From: Amia ocellicauda | Taxonomy: Eukaryota > Chordata > Actinopteri > Amiiformes > Amiidae | Reading direction: 5' to 3' | NCBI RefSeq assembly: GCF_036373705.1 | Contig: NC_089852.1 | Location: 35,232,707 to 35,296,706 of the forward strand | DNA length: 64,000 nucleotides | Shown here: in pieces, positions 40,807 through 52,819 of the stretch | Layout of the letters: every line of letters begins with the position of its first letter | Position numbering within the stretch: the first letter of the stretch is position 1 | Made by a program: the position numbers and the translations under genes | The notes under the pieces: generated by a model | The model's input: the letters and a program-made list of their open reading frames with translations, nothing else | Told to the model about the DNA's origin: nothing | Databases searched by the model: none

Positions 40807-41868
40807 TCAAGTTGTCAATTTGTTGAGGTAATCTGAAGAGATTTCACCCCATGCTTCCTGAAGCACCTCCCACAAATTGGATTGGCTTGATGGGCACTTC
40901 TTACATACCATACGGTCAAGCTGCTCCCACAACAGCTCAATAGGGTTGAGATGCGGTGACTGTGCTGGCCACTCCATTATAGACAGAATACCAGCTGACT
41001 TCTTCTTCCCTAAATAGTTCTTGCATAGTTTGGAGCTGTGCTTTGGCTCATTGTCCTGTTGTAGGAGGAAATTGGCTCCAATCAGCCGCCGTCCACAGGG
41101 TATAGCATGGTGTTGCAAAATGGAGTGATAGCCTTCCTTCTTCAAGATCCCTTTTTGCCCTGTACAAACCTCCCACTTTACCACCACCAAAGCACCCCCA
41201 GACCATCACATTGCCTCCACCATGACAGATGGCATCAAGCACTCCTCCAGCATCTTTTCATTTGGTCTGCGTCTCACGAATGTTCTTCTTTGTGATCCGA
41301 ACACCTCAAACTTAGATTCGTCTGTCCATAACACTTATTTCCAGTCTTCCTCTGTCCAGTGTCTGTGTTCTTTTGCCCATCTTAATCTTTTATTTTTATT
41401 GGCCAGTCTGAGATATGGCTTTTTCTTTGCAACTCTGCCTAGAAAGCCAACATCCCAGAGTTGCCTCTTCACTGTTGATGTTGAGACTGGAGTTTTGCGG
41501 GTACTATTGAATGAAGCTGCTAGTTGAGGACCTGTGAGGTGTTTGTTTCTCAAACTAGACACTCCAATGTATTTGTCCTCTTGCTCAGTGGTGCACCGGG
41601 GCCTCCCACTCCTCTTTCTATTCTGGTTAGAGTCAGTCTGCGCTGTTCTATGAAGGGAGTAGTACACAGCGTTGTACAAGATCTTCAGTTTCTTGGCAAT
41701 TTCTCGCATGGAATAGGCTTCATTTCTCAGAACAAGAGTAGACTGACAAGTTTCAGAAGAAAGTTTTTTAAAATGATAAACTTGGATTAGCAAACACAAC
41801 GTGCCATTGGAACACAGGACTGATGGTTGCTGATAATGGGCCTCTGTACATTTATGTAGATATTCCAT
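40807..41868 (-). pseudogene. Tc1-type transposase, disabled
   Basis: Starts at 41868. The N-terminal HTH pair is visible (AYSMREIAKKLKI, GRPRCTTEQED, TGPQLAASFNS). The DDE core follows in pieces: WTDESKFEVFG near 41330, FLLQQDNEPKHSS near 41050, and SPHLNPIELLWEQLDR near 40930. All three acidic catalytic positions of the DD34E family can be seen. The frame is broken by a stop just before the first catalytic block and by at least two frame changes, so the protein is not made. The last 40 or so bp of the frame reach 40807. Confidence 0.85.
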
Positions 41869-41980
41869 TACAGATCAGCCGTTTCCAGCTACAATAGTCA
41901 TTTACAACATTAACAATGTCTACACTGCATTTCTGATCAATTTTATGTTATTTTAATGGACAACAAATTTACTTTTCTTT

Positions 41981-42028
41981 CAAAAACAAGGACATTTCTA
42001 AGTGACCCCAAACATTTGAACGGTAGTG
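41981..42028 (-). repeat. Right terminal inverted repeat of the Tc1 element
   Basis: About 48 bp, CACTACCGTTCAA on the minus strand, followed by TA. Confidence 0.85.
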
Positions 42029-43284
42029 TATACTGAAACTGTTCTCTGCCATTCAAGAGAAAGGGTGTTTTTGCATTGTTTATGCATGTTGTTTATAAAC
42101 TATTTAAACCAATTGCCATTTATAATCTTCTCAATTAATCATGTCATTGCTTTCATCAACATAAATATATTCACACATTTCAAGGTGATTGTATTAATCA
42201 CAAATGCAAACCCAAGACAAACTAGGAATAAATATATAACAAAAATTCCCACTACAGATTATGTATTTATTTTTGTTTAAAGAATACTGAAATGATTTGA
42301 TTTATAATGCTTGAAACTAAATATCTTACTATTTTCACAATCATATGTTCATAATATACTATTCTATACTATACTATTATATTATACTTGTAACAAACAT
42401 GAAGGGAAGAAACAGTCGAGTGTTCCTGGGGTACCAAAGTGAAATCAATATGCTGTGGAATATTTTGTCTTCCCCCCACCTCTTTTTCTTTCTTTTTTTT
42501 TTTTTTTTGTAAATGATGGCAATTCTCATAGAGAGCCACAAATAAAGTAGAAATGCTAGAAGTAACTATTCTGCAGTCAAGCATGAAGATGGTGTCAGGA
42601 CTCCCGCTGGTAAGCAGTTTAGTACCTCCGCTCACAATGAAAATGTCTAATGCTAGAAAATATCCTGACCTAGTCTGAAGAAATTGATCTGCCCTCGGAA
42701 AATGACTGATTTTAATTTCGTCCCTGCATCTGATGACAGATTTTGAACTGCTCCACAGATTTTGTATGTGTCGAAGGAGACAATTTCTCCCAGCAACATG
42801 CTGTACAGATTGAGAGATAAACAGAGATGTAAGTTGTATGGGTGTATTTGAAATTAAATCCTTTCACAGAAGCTAAGCACATTTTTGCCTTTATCCAATG
42901 CATCTCACATGCAAGAACTGCACCTGCATCATAAGCTCACAAGGACCTGTAAAGAAAAATATATAATCCAGGTTTATATATTGTAAATTGATTGTCTTGC
43001 ACAGTAGCTGAACCAAAGGGCTTGACTTGAATAAATCACACAAGTATAAACCCCTCTGAGGTCTACACAGATTAACCTCCATGACATTGCTGTATGATGT
43101 CTGAAATAATGATGTTACACGTAAACCTGACCACAGACAGTGAGTGGCATCTATAGCCAAAACTTTTCTTTGCTACTTCATGTGCCATAATTCAGTGAGA
43201 ATGCAATCATAAATAACAACGTCTAAAATGACCCAGAGAGATTAAAAACAGTGCTTTTCTGATGGCCTGTAATATGCTGTTTAA
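42029..43284. other. Intergenic, no feature seen
   Basis: AT-rich with only short unrecognised open frames and a poly(T) near 42490. Confidence 0.5.
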
Positions 43285-43500
43285 ACTGTCTCTAATACCT
43301 GGTGGAAACTTATGCAAATGTGTTAATATGATAAGCAACCCGTTTCACAGAATTTATAGTGCAAACAGAATTCTCCTTCTCACTTAAATGCTATGAGCAT
43401 TATTGAGAGTCATTAAATAACTACCTTCTATGGCAATTTCCCCCTGTCATCTCTGGCCATTAAAGTACTGTACACACATTTAAAAGACTGCAGGATAACA
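43285..43500. promoter_or_regulatory. Candidate conserved non-coding element A upstream of ARX
   Basis: Non-repetitive block with a perfect octamer ATGCAAAT (43312-43319), CATTAAATAACTA and GGCCATTAAAG. It resembles developmental enhancers in texture: no simple repeats and several POU/homeodomain cores. No comparison was possible. Confidence 0.3.
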
Positions 43501-43689
43501 TTTATTTTTTATTTTTTTATTTTTTTAGACAACAGAATCTCAGAGAACAGAAAATTACACCATCCTCCCACAGAGAAAATTGCTTCAGAATTGCTTGGTT
43601 ATGAGATGTGCTTTAAACACCATTTGAAAAATAAAATATAAAAAAAAAAAAACACAAACATACGGTAATTACTTTTGGTGGAAATCCCA

Positions 43690-44020
43690 TTGTTCAGTGT
43701 TGCCATTCCTTCCAGGCTTTTAGCCACCAGATTAAATCCTAAATAAACAGCATACCTTGTGTTTCCTTGTGCATTATGCTAATGAGGCTGATTATTACCT
43801 CTCCAGCCATCTCTCTTGTGAAGACAGGGTGACAAATTAAATGGAATTGTGTGGAGTTGTGCGAGGTAATGAGTGCTAAGTGAAGGTAAACAAGCGCCTC
43901 TGAAGGAAAAGTGGCCCTGATTCATCGTCTTGATGGCCTCCTAATTACTATTTAGGAAGGTCACCTACATCTTCTCCGGAGATGATGAGCTTGGAAGGAG
44001 ACGCTCTTTTCTTTTTCCTT
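43690..44020. promoter_or_regulatory. Candidate conserved non-coding element B
   Basis: Balanced, repeat-free sequence with TTATGCTAATGAGGC, GACAAATTAAATGG, GAGGTAATGAG, CTCCTAATTACTATTTAG and CTCCGGAGATGATGAG. Of all the upstream blocks it looks most like an ancient enhancer. Confidence 0.4.
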
Positions 44021-44139
44021 GTTTTTCCACTTGTTTTCCTGGTGCCAACCGGAGTCTGGGAGTGTTGATGGTTTTGATCTGCCCAGCTCAGCGGTGATCT
44101 AGAGGGGTGATCTCTGCATTAAGGAGGCACAATGGGGTC

Positions 44140-44570
44140 GTAAAGACAAAGGTTCTGGTTTTTGTGTGTTTTTTTTTTGTTTTCTTGCAGCTGAGTCAAA
44201 GATGCCTCAGGATTCCAGACACGGTGAATAACATTCGGCCCAGGAATGCAGAATGTATGATCCCATTGAGGGGAATTTTTAACTGATGAGATGTTTTGAG
44301 TCATTGGTGAAGCAGAATTAGATCTAGTGGGTCTGTGGGCATCCCATTGAAAGTGTAACCTATTGGATCCTCTGAAGACATTTTGGATCCTGGCAACTCC
44401 AATGTGGCAGCCTTCCACAGCCATCCCCTGGCCAGAGAGAGCAAAATCCCTCAGGAAGCAGCTCCTCAGTTTGAAGGGTGTATTGCAGTTGCTGGGCTTG
44501 TGCATCAGCTCACAGTGACCGAGCTGCACAGTGGGAAGTGCGCTCATATATCCTGACGGTCAGAAGATTC
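44140..44570. promoter_or_regulatory. Candidate conserved non-coding element C
   Basis: 430 bp of repeat-free, roughly 48% GC sequence in an AT-rich desert. A 142-codon minus-strand frame (44119-44547) crosses it but resembles no family I know, so I read it as non-coding. Confidence 0.3.
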
Positions 44571-45549
44571 TGCCTTTATGGGGGTTTTGTTGTTGTTTTT
44601 ACTGGTGGTCTTTGCCAGGGCAATTGATATCCTTAATTTTTTTGTGTTTCTTATTTCCATTTAGAAAACATATAAAATAATCCACATTTACTTAAGGGCG
44701 GTTAAAAATGACAAGATGAGAACAAATATGGGGGAAAAAAACATATTCCCTGTCCTGAAAATGGCTATTTACTTCAAAAATTGATTTTCCAGAGACGCCT
44801 TTGAACGATGTGATGCGTAAAAAAAAAAAGAAAGAAAGACAGAAAGAGAAAGGGAAAAAGCAACTTAATTTCCTTTTTAAGTTGCTACGTTCAGTTGAAA
44901 GAGCTGCCTGCCCGACTCTGTTAAACTAGTCACTGAACTACTTCATACTGACCTTTCAGTCCCCACTGTGAAGTGAAATTTACTATTATGAGTTCCTCGC
45001 TGTTAGAGCTGGAAGCCTGGTGATGGAACAGGAATAAATCCAATATAGATTGCAAGTCACTTGTTTTCCCACTGTGCTGCACAGATTCAGGGACTGATAT
45101 TGAACTACTTTTCTCTGCCAAATTGTTCTCGAGGTATTAAAGACTTCACCATATATATGGACATCTCCACACAGAAGACTCCTCCACCCCATGCTTAATT
45201 GTGCCCCTGGTCTGCTCTGGTTAAAGGCCTCACTCTGCACCATTCACCTCCAGCGTATCCAGAAACTTCCATTTCTAAATCGGCTAAAGAGATGGTCATC
45301 TTATCGAGGTCATTTTTATTTTTATTTCATTCTACCCCCCACACACACCCACCCACCCGATGCTCTGTCGGTGAAGGGAACGTCAGGAGAAAATATTGTG
45401 AGCCGTATAAAATAACTGTCTTCAAGTCCAGAAACCAGTCTGAGTACGAGACAGCGTTCGCAATTATGGCCTGGTGATTCATTTGCTTCGCCGTCCCTGT
45501 TTTCTTTGAACAGTGCTGGGTTGAGTTTGAGTGAGGAAAACCCAAAGCC

Positions 45550-45960
45550 TTTACCTCTCAAATAGCCTATGATGATGATGAAATGCACCACTTTTCATAT
45601 GAGCCAAATCAATACCCATTTCACATTAAAGATAAACACTATTTGCAAATAATGTGCCACTCAACTGCTAAGGAGAGAAAGGGAGGGAAAAAAATGAATA
45701 AAGCATCTTCCTTTCTTTTGACAGATACAGAGACATGGATATTTATATATTTTAATGCAGTAATTACTTTATGCCATCAGAGGGAGTTAATCCCTGTTCT
45801 GAATCCCAGGCTCAGTGTGATTGGGTGCTCGGGCTGTATTCCTGTGTCAGTGCAGCAGGCCGTCTGCATGTAGTTCTTGGATGTCACTGATGTACAAAAT
45901 GAAAATGATTCCCGTGAGCTGAGCAGGGCCAGTGCATTTCTGCTCTCTCATACACGTCTT
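45550..45960. promoter_or_regulatory. Candidate conserved non-coding element D
   Basis: Contains ATTTGCAAATAATG, TGCAGTAATTACTTTATG and GGGAGTTAATCCCTG, with homeodomain and POU-like cores and low repeat content. Confidence 0.3.
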
Positions 45961-46739
45961 TTTATGCCATCCGCCTCCTTTTGTTGTTAACAGTTCTGTG
46001 GGCTGGGAGACAAACGTTTCTTGTTAGGCTTGACAGTTTAGTAGGGGAGGTAAATTATTTACTCTAGACTTATAGTCAGTATTAGGAAGGGTCCATTTTT
46101 GAGATGAAGCTGACAGCATAAGATTAATTGTTTGTAGGTTGTATGTAGGTTTTCTTGTGTGAGGGTTGACATGGAATGAGGGTTTAGATACTCTATTATT
46201 ATCTTAATAGCTAGAACCTCAACTTTAGCCAATACCAGGATCTGAAGGTACACCCAATCCACCCTCATACATCTGTCCACCTTAGTTAACTATGTAGAAT
46301 CGCAACTGGAATGGTAGACCTCTTCTATTGAACCCTGACCCCAGCCCAACCCCAAGACCTAAGCCTAATTCTATTCCTAGTGCAAAACACACATTAAATA
46401 TCATTTAGAAACCCTAGACAAACCAAAAGTCTAAGTCTAGTCTAATCCTAGTCTGGATACCAATCCCCACTTCAACCACAAAAGGCAAGTAAAGTAAAGA
46501 AAAAGAAAGTACCAACACATCATTGATGACATACTAACATATCACTACCACTAGGTGTCGCTACTTACACTCCATAACTTGAGGAACTCAGCCACACTTT
46601 GCAAACAAACCCAATTCTTGTTTTTTAAACAAATTCTTCTTGGTTAGAAACATCAGACTCAGGTATAAGATGTTAGTGTTAAAATGGCAGTGATTTAGAG
46701 ATATTTCCCTCCCTGTAACAAAAGCTGAAAAGTTGCTAT

Positions 46740-46960
46740 TTTTTAATATTCTGACAATCTCTCCGAGTGTATCTATGTATCGATGTCTATAGCTGTTTAA
46801 TATGGGGCTGCTGTGTGTTCGCTGATGCCTGCCTGCTGTGGGAGCATCACAGTGGGGCTGCCAGCCGTGGCAGGATGTGCTCAGGGCTGTTTCATCATCT
46901 GAAATTAATGGCTTTAAGGATTTATCTGTTCCTTTCTCCTATCGTTGTGTATTAATCTAA
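46740..46960. promoter_or_regulatory. Candidate conserved non-coding element E
   Basis: GC-balanced block with CATCATCTGAAATTAATGGC and TAATATGGGGCTGCTG. An ATG frame here has no recognisable product. Confidence 0.3.
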
Positions 46961-47389
46961 TGTACTACATAAAACATACATAGTTTAAGGGTGTCAGACT
47001 GTTTATGAGGTACAATGCAATCAATACTTAAGGCTAGCTATCTCATATACAGGTATATATATAGAGAGAAAGAAGGGGGGGAGAGAATATTAAATGATAT
47101 CTGCACAATAATGTTTCCTAACACTGTATTATTTTGGAGTATTGGAATATCTGAAGGATTAAGAATGAAAAATATATAGCAAATGACATAAAACCATTGT
47201 CTCTCTCATATGCATCTGAGAAGATCCATCACCTCTGTGATGCACATGTCCCTATGGGTTATTTTTAGGAACTGCATTTTTATTATAATCTCTGTATAGT
47301 ACATGTTTTCCAACTACCTAAAATCCCCCAAAACAACTTGTGTAACTTAATTATTTTATATATATGACAATACTTTTGACAGATGTCCC

Positions 47390-47640
47390 AATTTGCCAAC
47401 ATAAACTAATTAAAACAGCATTTGCTAGGTTTAAAAGCTATAACTAACAAATCATCTGATTCTGGTAATTAAAAATAGCAATCATGTTCAATGCAGGTTA
47501 TTTAAGAGCAGCTCTATTAAAATTAACCTGGTGCTAATTGAGCTTAATTTTCATAATTAACAAATATGCACGTCTAAATGCCTAAAGTCAATTTAATTTC
47601 CATGAAGGATGCATGCTCCTTTTTTCACATCAGAAATCAT
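47390..47640. promoter_or_regulatory. Candidate conserved non-coding element F, dense in homeodomain sites
   Basis: At least six TAATTA/TTAATT cores in 250 bp (ACTAATTAAAACAG, CTGGTAATTAAAA, GGTGCTAATTGAGC, TTTTCATAATTAAC), plus GGTTATTTAAGAGC. Directly precedes a long (TA)n tract. Confidence 0.4.
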
Positions 47641-47679
47641 AGTATAATTATTGTTATATAGTCACATAAAAAATGAGTA

Positions 47680-47682
<3 letters not shown>

Positions 47683-47751
<69 letters not shown>

Positions 47752-47765
47752 GATATATATATATT
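47683..47765. repeat. (TA)n microsatellite with a CA insert, about 80 bp
   Basis: TA repeats interrupted once by ACACACACAG. Confidence 0.95.
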
Positions 47766-47809
47766 AGCAGTGATATAAAACAAAGCCTAATGTGTGAAAT
47801 TGTCCTTTA

Positions 47810-48310
47810 AACAACACTTTCTTGCTCTGGAAATGTCTGTTTGATTGAGGCAGTGAGGCGGTAATGGGAGGAAGTGCTATAGATGTTCAGTGAAAGAAGG
47901 GGGTCTTACAAAGGTGGAATCAGTGAAAAATGCAGTTGTGCTCCTGAGCAATGTAGACTGATCTCCAAAACACACTTCCTTCTGCAAAGCTGAGCCCCGC
48001 CGCACACTGCCGTTTCATGACGGCTCGATCAATCTCTCCCTTTAGCCAGAAAAGCCCTAATTACCATAACTGCAAAACAATTGCTGTAATAGCAAAGTAA
48101 TTATTTTAATATTTTTTGGTGCATAATTACATGAAAATATGGTAGCCTCCCAAGTTTTTCTAATTAGAAACTACTGGAGTTAATTTCTTTCTATATGTTT
48201 TTTTGTTGTTGTTGTTTTTGTTACAGCCTAATTTGCATATAAACAAAGAATGTGCTTAATAACATGGTATATTATTTCTTCTCTGCTGGCGAATTGTATG
48301 TGATTCTTGC
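47810..48310. promoter_or_regulatory. Candidate conserved non-coding element G with a perfect octamer
   Basis: Contains GCCCTAATTACCATAACTGC, AAGTAATTATTTTAATA, GGTGCATAATTACATG and, at 48231-48238, ATTTGCAT followed by ATAAACAAAG (Fox/Sox-like). Closely spaced POU, homeodomain and Fox/Sox cores suggest a neural enhancer. Confidence 0.45.
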
Positions 48311-51079
48311 AGCCTGGGAGTTGAGCCAGTTTTCAAAAGGGAATATAAAAATAAATAAATAAATAAAAAATAACATCAGGGTTGCAGAACACAAGTCTGT
48401 GTGCTTTCAATGTCTCTCTTTCATCAACTGGGGGGTGATCATTAGGACACTGAATTATAAAAGCAACACTTTTAATTGTTTACTGGGTTTGTATAATGTA
48501 ATATAGACCATTTTCATTAATATAATATTTGATATAATATTTTAGGCAAACAATCATATCCACAAACCTACAGAGGCCTGTTCCACCATATTAATAATAC
48601 AGTATCAATGTTATTAACATCAATAATTCATCATTAAATAATTGAAAACTGCATGTTCTGTATTAAATGGTCCAACACATAACTCCACAATCAGACTGTG
48701 ATCCCTCTAGCCCATGCTGCACTGCAGGACTGATGTACTTGTTCTTCTTTGGATCACTAGTGTTTCCAGTCCATTCAAAAGGTTACTATTGGCTGGCCAC
48801 TGCTGCATTTTACTCTCAGGAAAAGTCTAATCTCTTTTCAAATGGCTTCACTTACCCAGAATTGTGTTTACAATAAATTGCACATTTACCACCCACAAAA
48901 ACACAGTGACCTGTAACAGGAAATGGGGGAACAACAACAAACCAAAACAAAAACAAAATGACAAAAAAAAGACAAAATAAAAGGATGGCTTGCATTACTG
49001 GGATATCTTGCCTTTCAGTTTGTCCTAAATGACAGGGCTATTACTGTGCCAAGAACTTCCTGCCAGGACTGCGTCTAAGCTTTGTGATTGTCCTGCAAAA
49101 CGAAGTGGTTACTTCACTTTTCTGAGACTGATACACACCTGGGGAAAGTTGTTTTATATTGACAGCTACTTGTCCCTGAATAAGCTGATTACACTGAAAC
49201 TTCGATTTGAGGCAAGGTGGTGAGGGCAGAGTATTCATAGAGACTTTTAAATATGTCAGCATGTCCCTGGTTTATGTGTTGCTGTGCATGAGATTAAGAA
49301 AGACTCTTTAAGAAATCCATGTACATTGGAGTGATTAAACAAGTTCCAGCTAACTGAAATATTATATATTTATATGCCTAGACCTGATTAAATCAGAACT
49401 TTGACCCATCTGCCAAAAGACCAAATTCAAACCTGCAGATTCCCATTGAGTAGATCCAAGAAACAAAAACATTTTAAATATAAAACATAAGGTGAAATAA
49501 TCTGTGTAAATAAATGTATCTGTTTGAAGTTGCTGCAGAAATCCCATTTAAAATCATATAATTTATCTTACCAACCAAACAAAAGCAAAAAAATGCTCAA
49601 TCTCAATACATTATGAATTCAGCCTACAGTCTGTTTTGCAATTATTTCAGTAACAGTATTAAGTGTTAAAAGGCTACGTTTCTTTACATTTCTTTAGATT
49701 TTAAAGTTAGTCATGTGTATTGGGGATAGATTGTGTGACCTTGAGAACACTGAAGATACAAAGAACCCGCTTCAATATACACTTTATTACATGTAACCTT
49801 TGCACCAGAATTTTAAAACATTTACATAAAATACAGACAAGGTCAAATAACATGAAAGCCCTTAATTAATTGTAATCAACTTTAATTTACATCCCGGTAT
49901 ACATAGTAGTTATTACTGCTAACTAAATAAATGGACTTCTTCGGTTTGGAGAAAAAAGCCACGTTTTGATAAGCAGATATGAAAATCTAAGTGCTAATAA
50001 GGTTTCATTTGCATACATTAGTTTGATGATCTTAATAAAGAACTCATTGAAGTATTCCTTCAGATTTTTTTGTTCTTATTATGCACATTTATGCCACGCG
50101 GCAATCAATAAATGGCAAAGTGGGGGGAAAAAATATCATTTTAAATGAAGACAGAAATAGTGTCTGATAAAATATATTACAGAGGACATTTTCTAGAATT
50201 GGGCATAACATTGTTATAAACACATGCACCTTTGTTAGTTGAAATGTATCACATATACAGGCACAATGCAGAATTTCCAAAAGCTGAAAAATTGATTGAA
50301 AATAAGTTTTGAAGGCATGATTTATACAGCTTTGTCTCTTTGTGTGGCCTATGTATCTAGAGCAATAAATGGATAAACAACATTTTACATAACTCATTCA
50401 AATGCCATGCATTCAGTGATCCAACTTGCTCTCTAGAAATCACTTCCCTACCTAGTACCTATCCCCCATTTTATAATTCATGATGGACATGTGATAGACC
50501 AGTGAAGGTGATATGCTTTTATCATTCTATTGATTTCTACTGGATTTCCCCTATACTAATTAATTCAAATTGGCTGAAATATTTACAATTTTCTTTTGGC
50601 TGAACCAGCATTCAACAGACTCTGAAAGGACATATTGGATAGTATAGTCTAACAGACAATATGTATTAACCCAACTGGCACTGTTTCAAATGTAGGAGGT
50701 GCATATTCCCAAATACCACTGCATATAAAACAGGCAGGACATATAGCAAGAAAAATGGACCATCACTGGACCAGGGAATTATGGGACTGAATCCTAAGAC
50801 ACAAACCCCAGGAAGGTGATGGGAAGAAATCAAAAATATTCTTGAAGCATGATGGATTAGAATAGACATGCAACATGCAATGATGGATTAATCTTGGATA
50901 AATATATAATGTTACAAGCAGATATACCAATTGATTTTGCTATGCTATTGACCTACATCTCTGTCATTTGGCATGATGAAACTTGGAAGCGTTTCAGAGG
51001 TTGCAGGGGTTCATTTAACAACAAGCTGTATTGCTGAGTATTTTTGGCTTTGCTTAAATTATATTCTGTGTGACCTCCT
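48311..51079. other. Intergenic, no feature seen
   Basis: 2.8 kb of AT-rich DNA with short random frames and small A-rich runs. I see no transposon ends or enhancer-like cluster that I would defend. Confidence 0.4.
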
Positions 51080-51260
51080 CATGTGTTTTTTAAACATTAA
51101 CAAAACATTATAACAGTAATTGCAAAGATTAAGCATTGTGCTGCTTAGCTGAGATGTTAAAGAAATATGAAGGCTGACGCAGAAGCTTTAATTAATATAT
51201 GCTGGCTGTTGAGTTATATAATTAAAAGATATACATCCACACTTTTAAACGATACCCCCC
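51080..51260. promoter_or_regulatory. Candidate conserved non-coding element H
   Basis: AACAGTAATTGCAAAGATTA, then CTTTAATTAATATATGCTGG and ATATAATTAAAAG; repeat-poor. Confidence 0.3.
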
Positions 51261-51419
51261 CATTACAGAGACAATGGGACGAGGCCGCCTAAATGCAATA
51301 CCAACTCATACCCTTGGAAGAACTGCAAGTAGGTGTATTTTCATTTAATCTTTTTTTTAAAAAAGGTAATCTTCTGGCTAAATATTAAGTCATCAATTAT
51401 TCTTTTACATAACTTTAAA

Positions 51420-51690
51420 TTACCGAGTCAGTCTAGTAAAATTAGTGTCTTTTGTTTTCATGACGCCGTATTGCTGTTGGAAATTATAGTTGATCATAGC
51501 ATGTAAGGCTTGGCCATTGTTGTCCCATTCATCAGTTGTCATTTTAAACTTTGCAGGAACAAAGTGAATAAATTGACTCTCTCGCGAGCTCATTATGCTG
51601 CTTGCTTTTAATAACTGCTAATTAGCTTTGCTTGCGCGTGCATATCAAAGCTCCCCTTTTTTGTTCTCCTTTACAAGCAGAGCAGCAGCC
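51420..51690. promoter_or_regulatory. Candidate conserved non-coding element I
   Basis: Includes GGCTTGGCCATTGTTGTCC (Sox-like ATTGTTGT), CTGCTAATTAGCTTTGCTTG and GCATATCAAAGCTCC (TCF-like). A palindromic CTCGCGAG lies near 51582. Little repeat content over 270 bp. Confidence 0.35.
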
Positions 51691-52039
51691 AATTATGCCA
51701 CAGCAAAGCAAAATATCGAATGCATAACGAAACATCAATGTGTCCACCTCCCAATGTACACTGCCTGCATGCACTCTATTGGCAACTATACAGTGGTGAT
51801 CGGAAAATGTAGTCCTATAATCTATTTAGTTAAAATACCTTATCCTAGCAGACACTGACTGTGTCCCCAGCACATCCAAAATCTCACAAGCACCTTGCTT
51901 TCGTTCTCAATCTGGATTAACCATATAAGCAAGCTGTCAGTGCTGAATAGCTACAATTTACCTTGCAAAAACTAGCTCCCTGGCTCCCCATAATGAACGA
52001 GTAACTCTTGGTATTAAATTGATAAACACATATGTATGC

Positions 52040-52092
52040 AAGTCCTGGACAAGGGCGTCTGCTAATCAATCAATCAATAAATAAATAAAAAT
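52040..52092. repeat. SINE/retroelement tail fragment
   Basis: TCCTGGACAAGGGCGTCTGC followed by TAATCAATCAATCAATAAAT, the A/T-rich tail seen at the ends of many fish repeats. Confidence 0.5.
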
Positions 52093-52245
52093 AATAATCC
52101 CGTCAAATAAAACGAATTGAGGGTAACGAACTGCCAAAGCAAAGTGGTTATATCTGAGCAGACCTTGCAGCCTTAAAATACCGGGAAGCTAAGAGGTTTA
52201 ATTGCGAACCTTGATCCATTTGTTTGTTATCTAGGTTCCAACATT

Positions 52246-52270
52246 TTTTGTTTGTTTGTTTGTTTGTTTG
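52246..52270. repeat. (TTTG)n microsatellite
   Basis: About six GTTT units. Confidence 0.9.
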
Positions 52271-52819
52271 AAGAAATAAAACTGCAAAAATATCTGCTTG
52301 CTGTTGTGTGAACTTTGTGACTTCCAGCTGATGAAAATACAAAATCACACCTGCAAGAGCCACACACTCAGACAGAGACAGTGGAGAATAGGCATATAGA
52401 TGGGCCTGACCTTTAAAAGCTTTTGCATTTTCTTCTGTACAGCACACCATCATTCTCCAAAACAATAATACAAATTGTGCAATATATATTCATGAAACAT
52501 TTTTTGAGCCCATTTTAAGAGCTCCATGTAATAAAACTGAATATTCAGGTAAACAGGAAGAAAATGTTGATTGATTGATTGATAATTGAATGCTGCTGCC
52601 AGTTTAATATTTAGACCACTTTTAAGTACACAGATATCTTAAAATGTATATAACATTAAATTAAAATTATTTATTGCAGATACTCTGCAACTGAAATCTG
52701 TTTCATACTATGAATATAAAGCAAGTATGACTAATATATATATACCTTAATATACATTAAATATTTTAATATTAATTACATTGAAAAATGTTAATATTCA
52801 ATGTCTGTAATGTGAAAGG

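Larger units (their letters stand above)
40580..42028 (-). mobile_element. Tc1/mariner DNA transposon relic, 1.45 kb
   Basis: Terminal inverted repeats CACTACC.TTCAA are flanked on both sides by the TA target (40578-40579 and 42029-42030). The ends share a perfect 24-bp inner block (40606-40629 and 41983-42006) but differ outside it. The transposase lies on the minus strand. The element is full length yet no longer codes for one continuous protein. It belongs to the common fish Tc1-like group. Confidence 0.93.

Noticed and set aside
44119-44547. 142-codon minus-strand open frame upstream of ARX
   Set aside because: No family likeness, no splice partners and no codon bias that I can see; treated as part of a candidate non-coding element.
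46320-46460. Degenerate CCCTAA-like stretch suggesting an interstitial telomere
   Set aside because: Only scattered CCTAA/CCCAA words with no periodic array.
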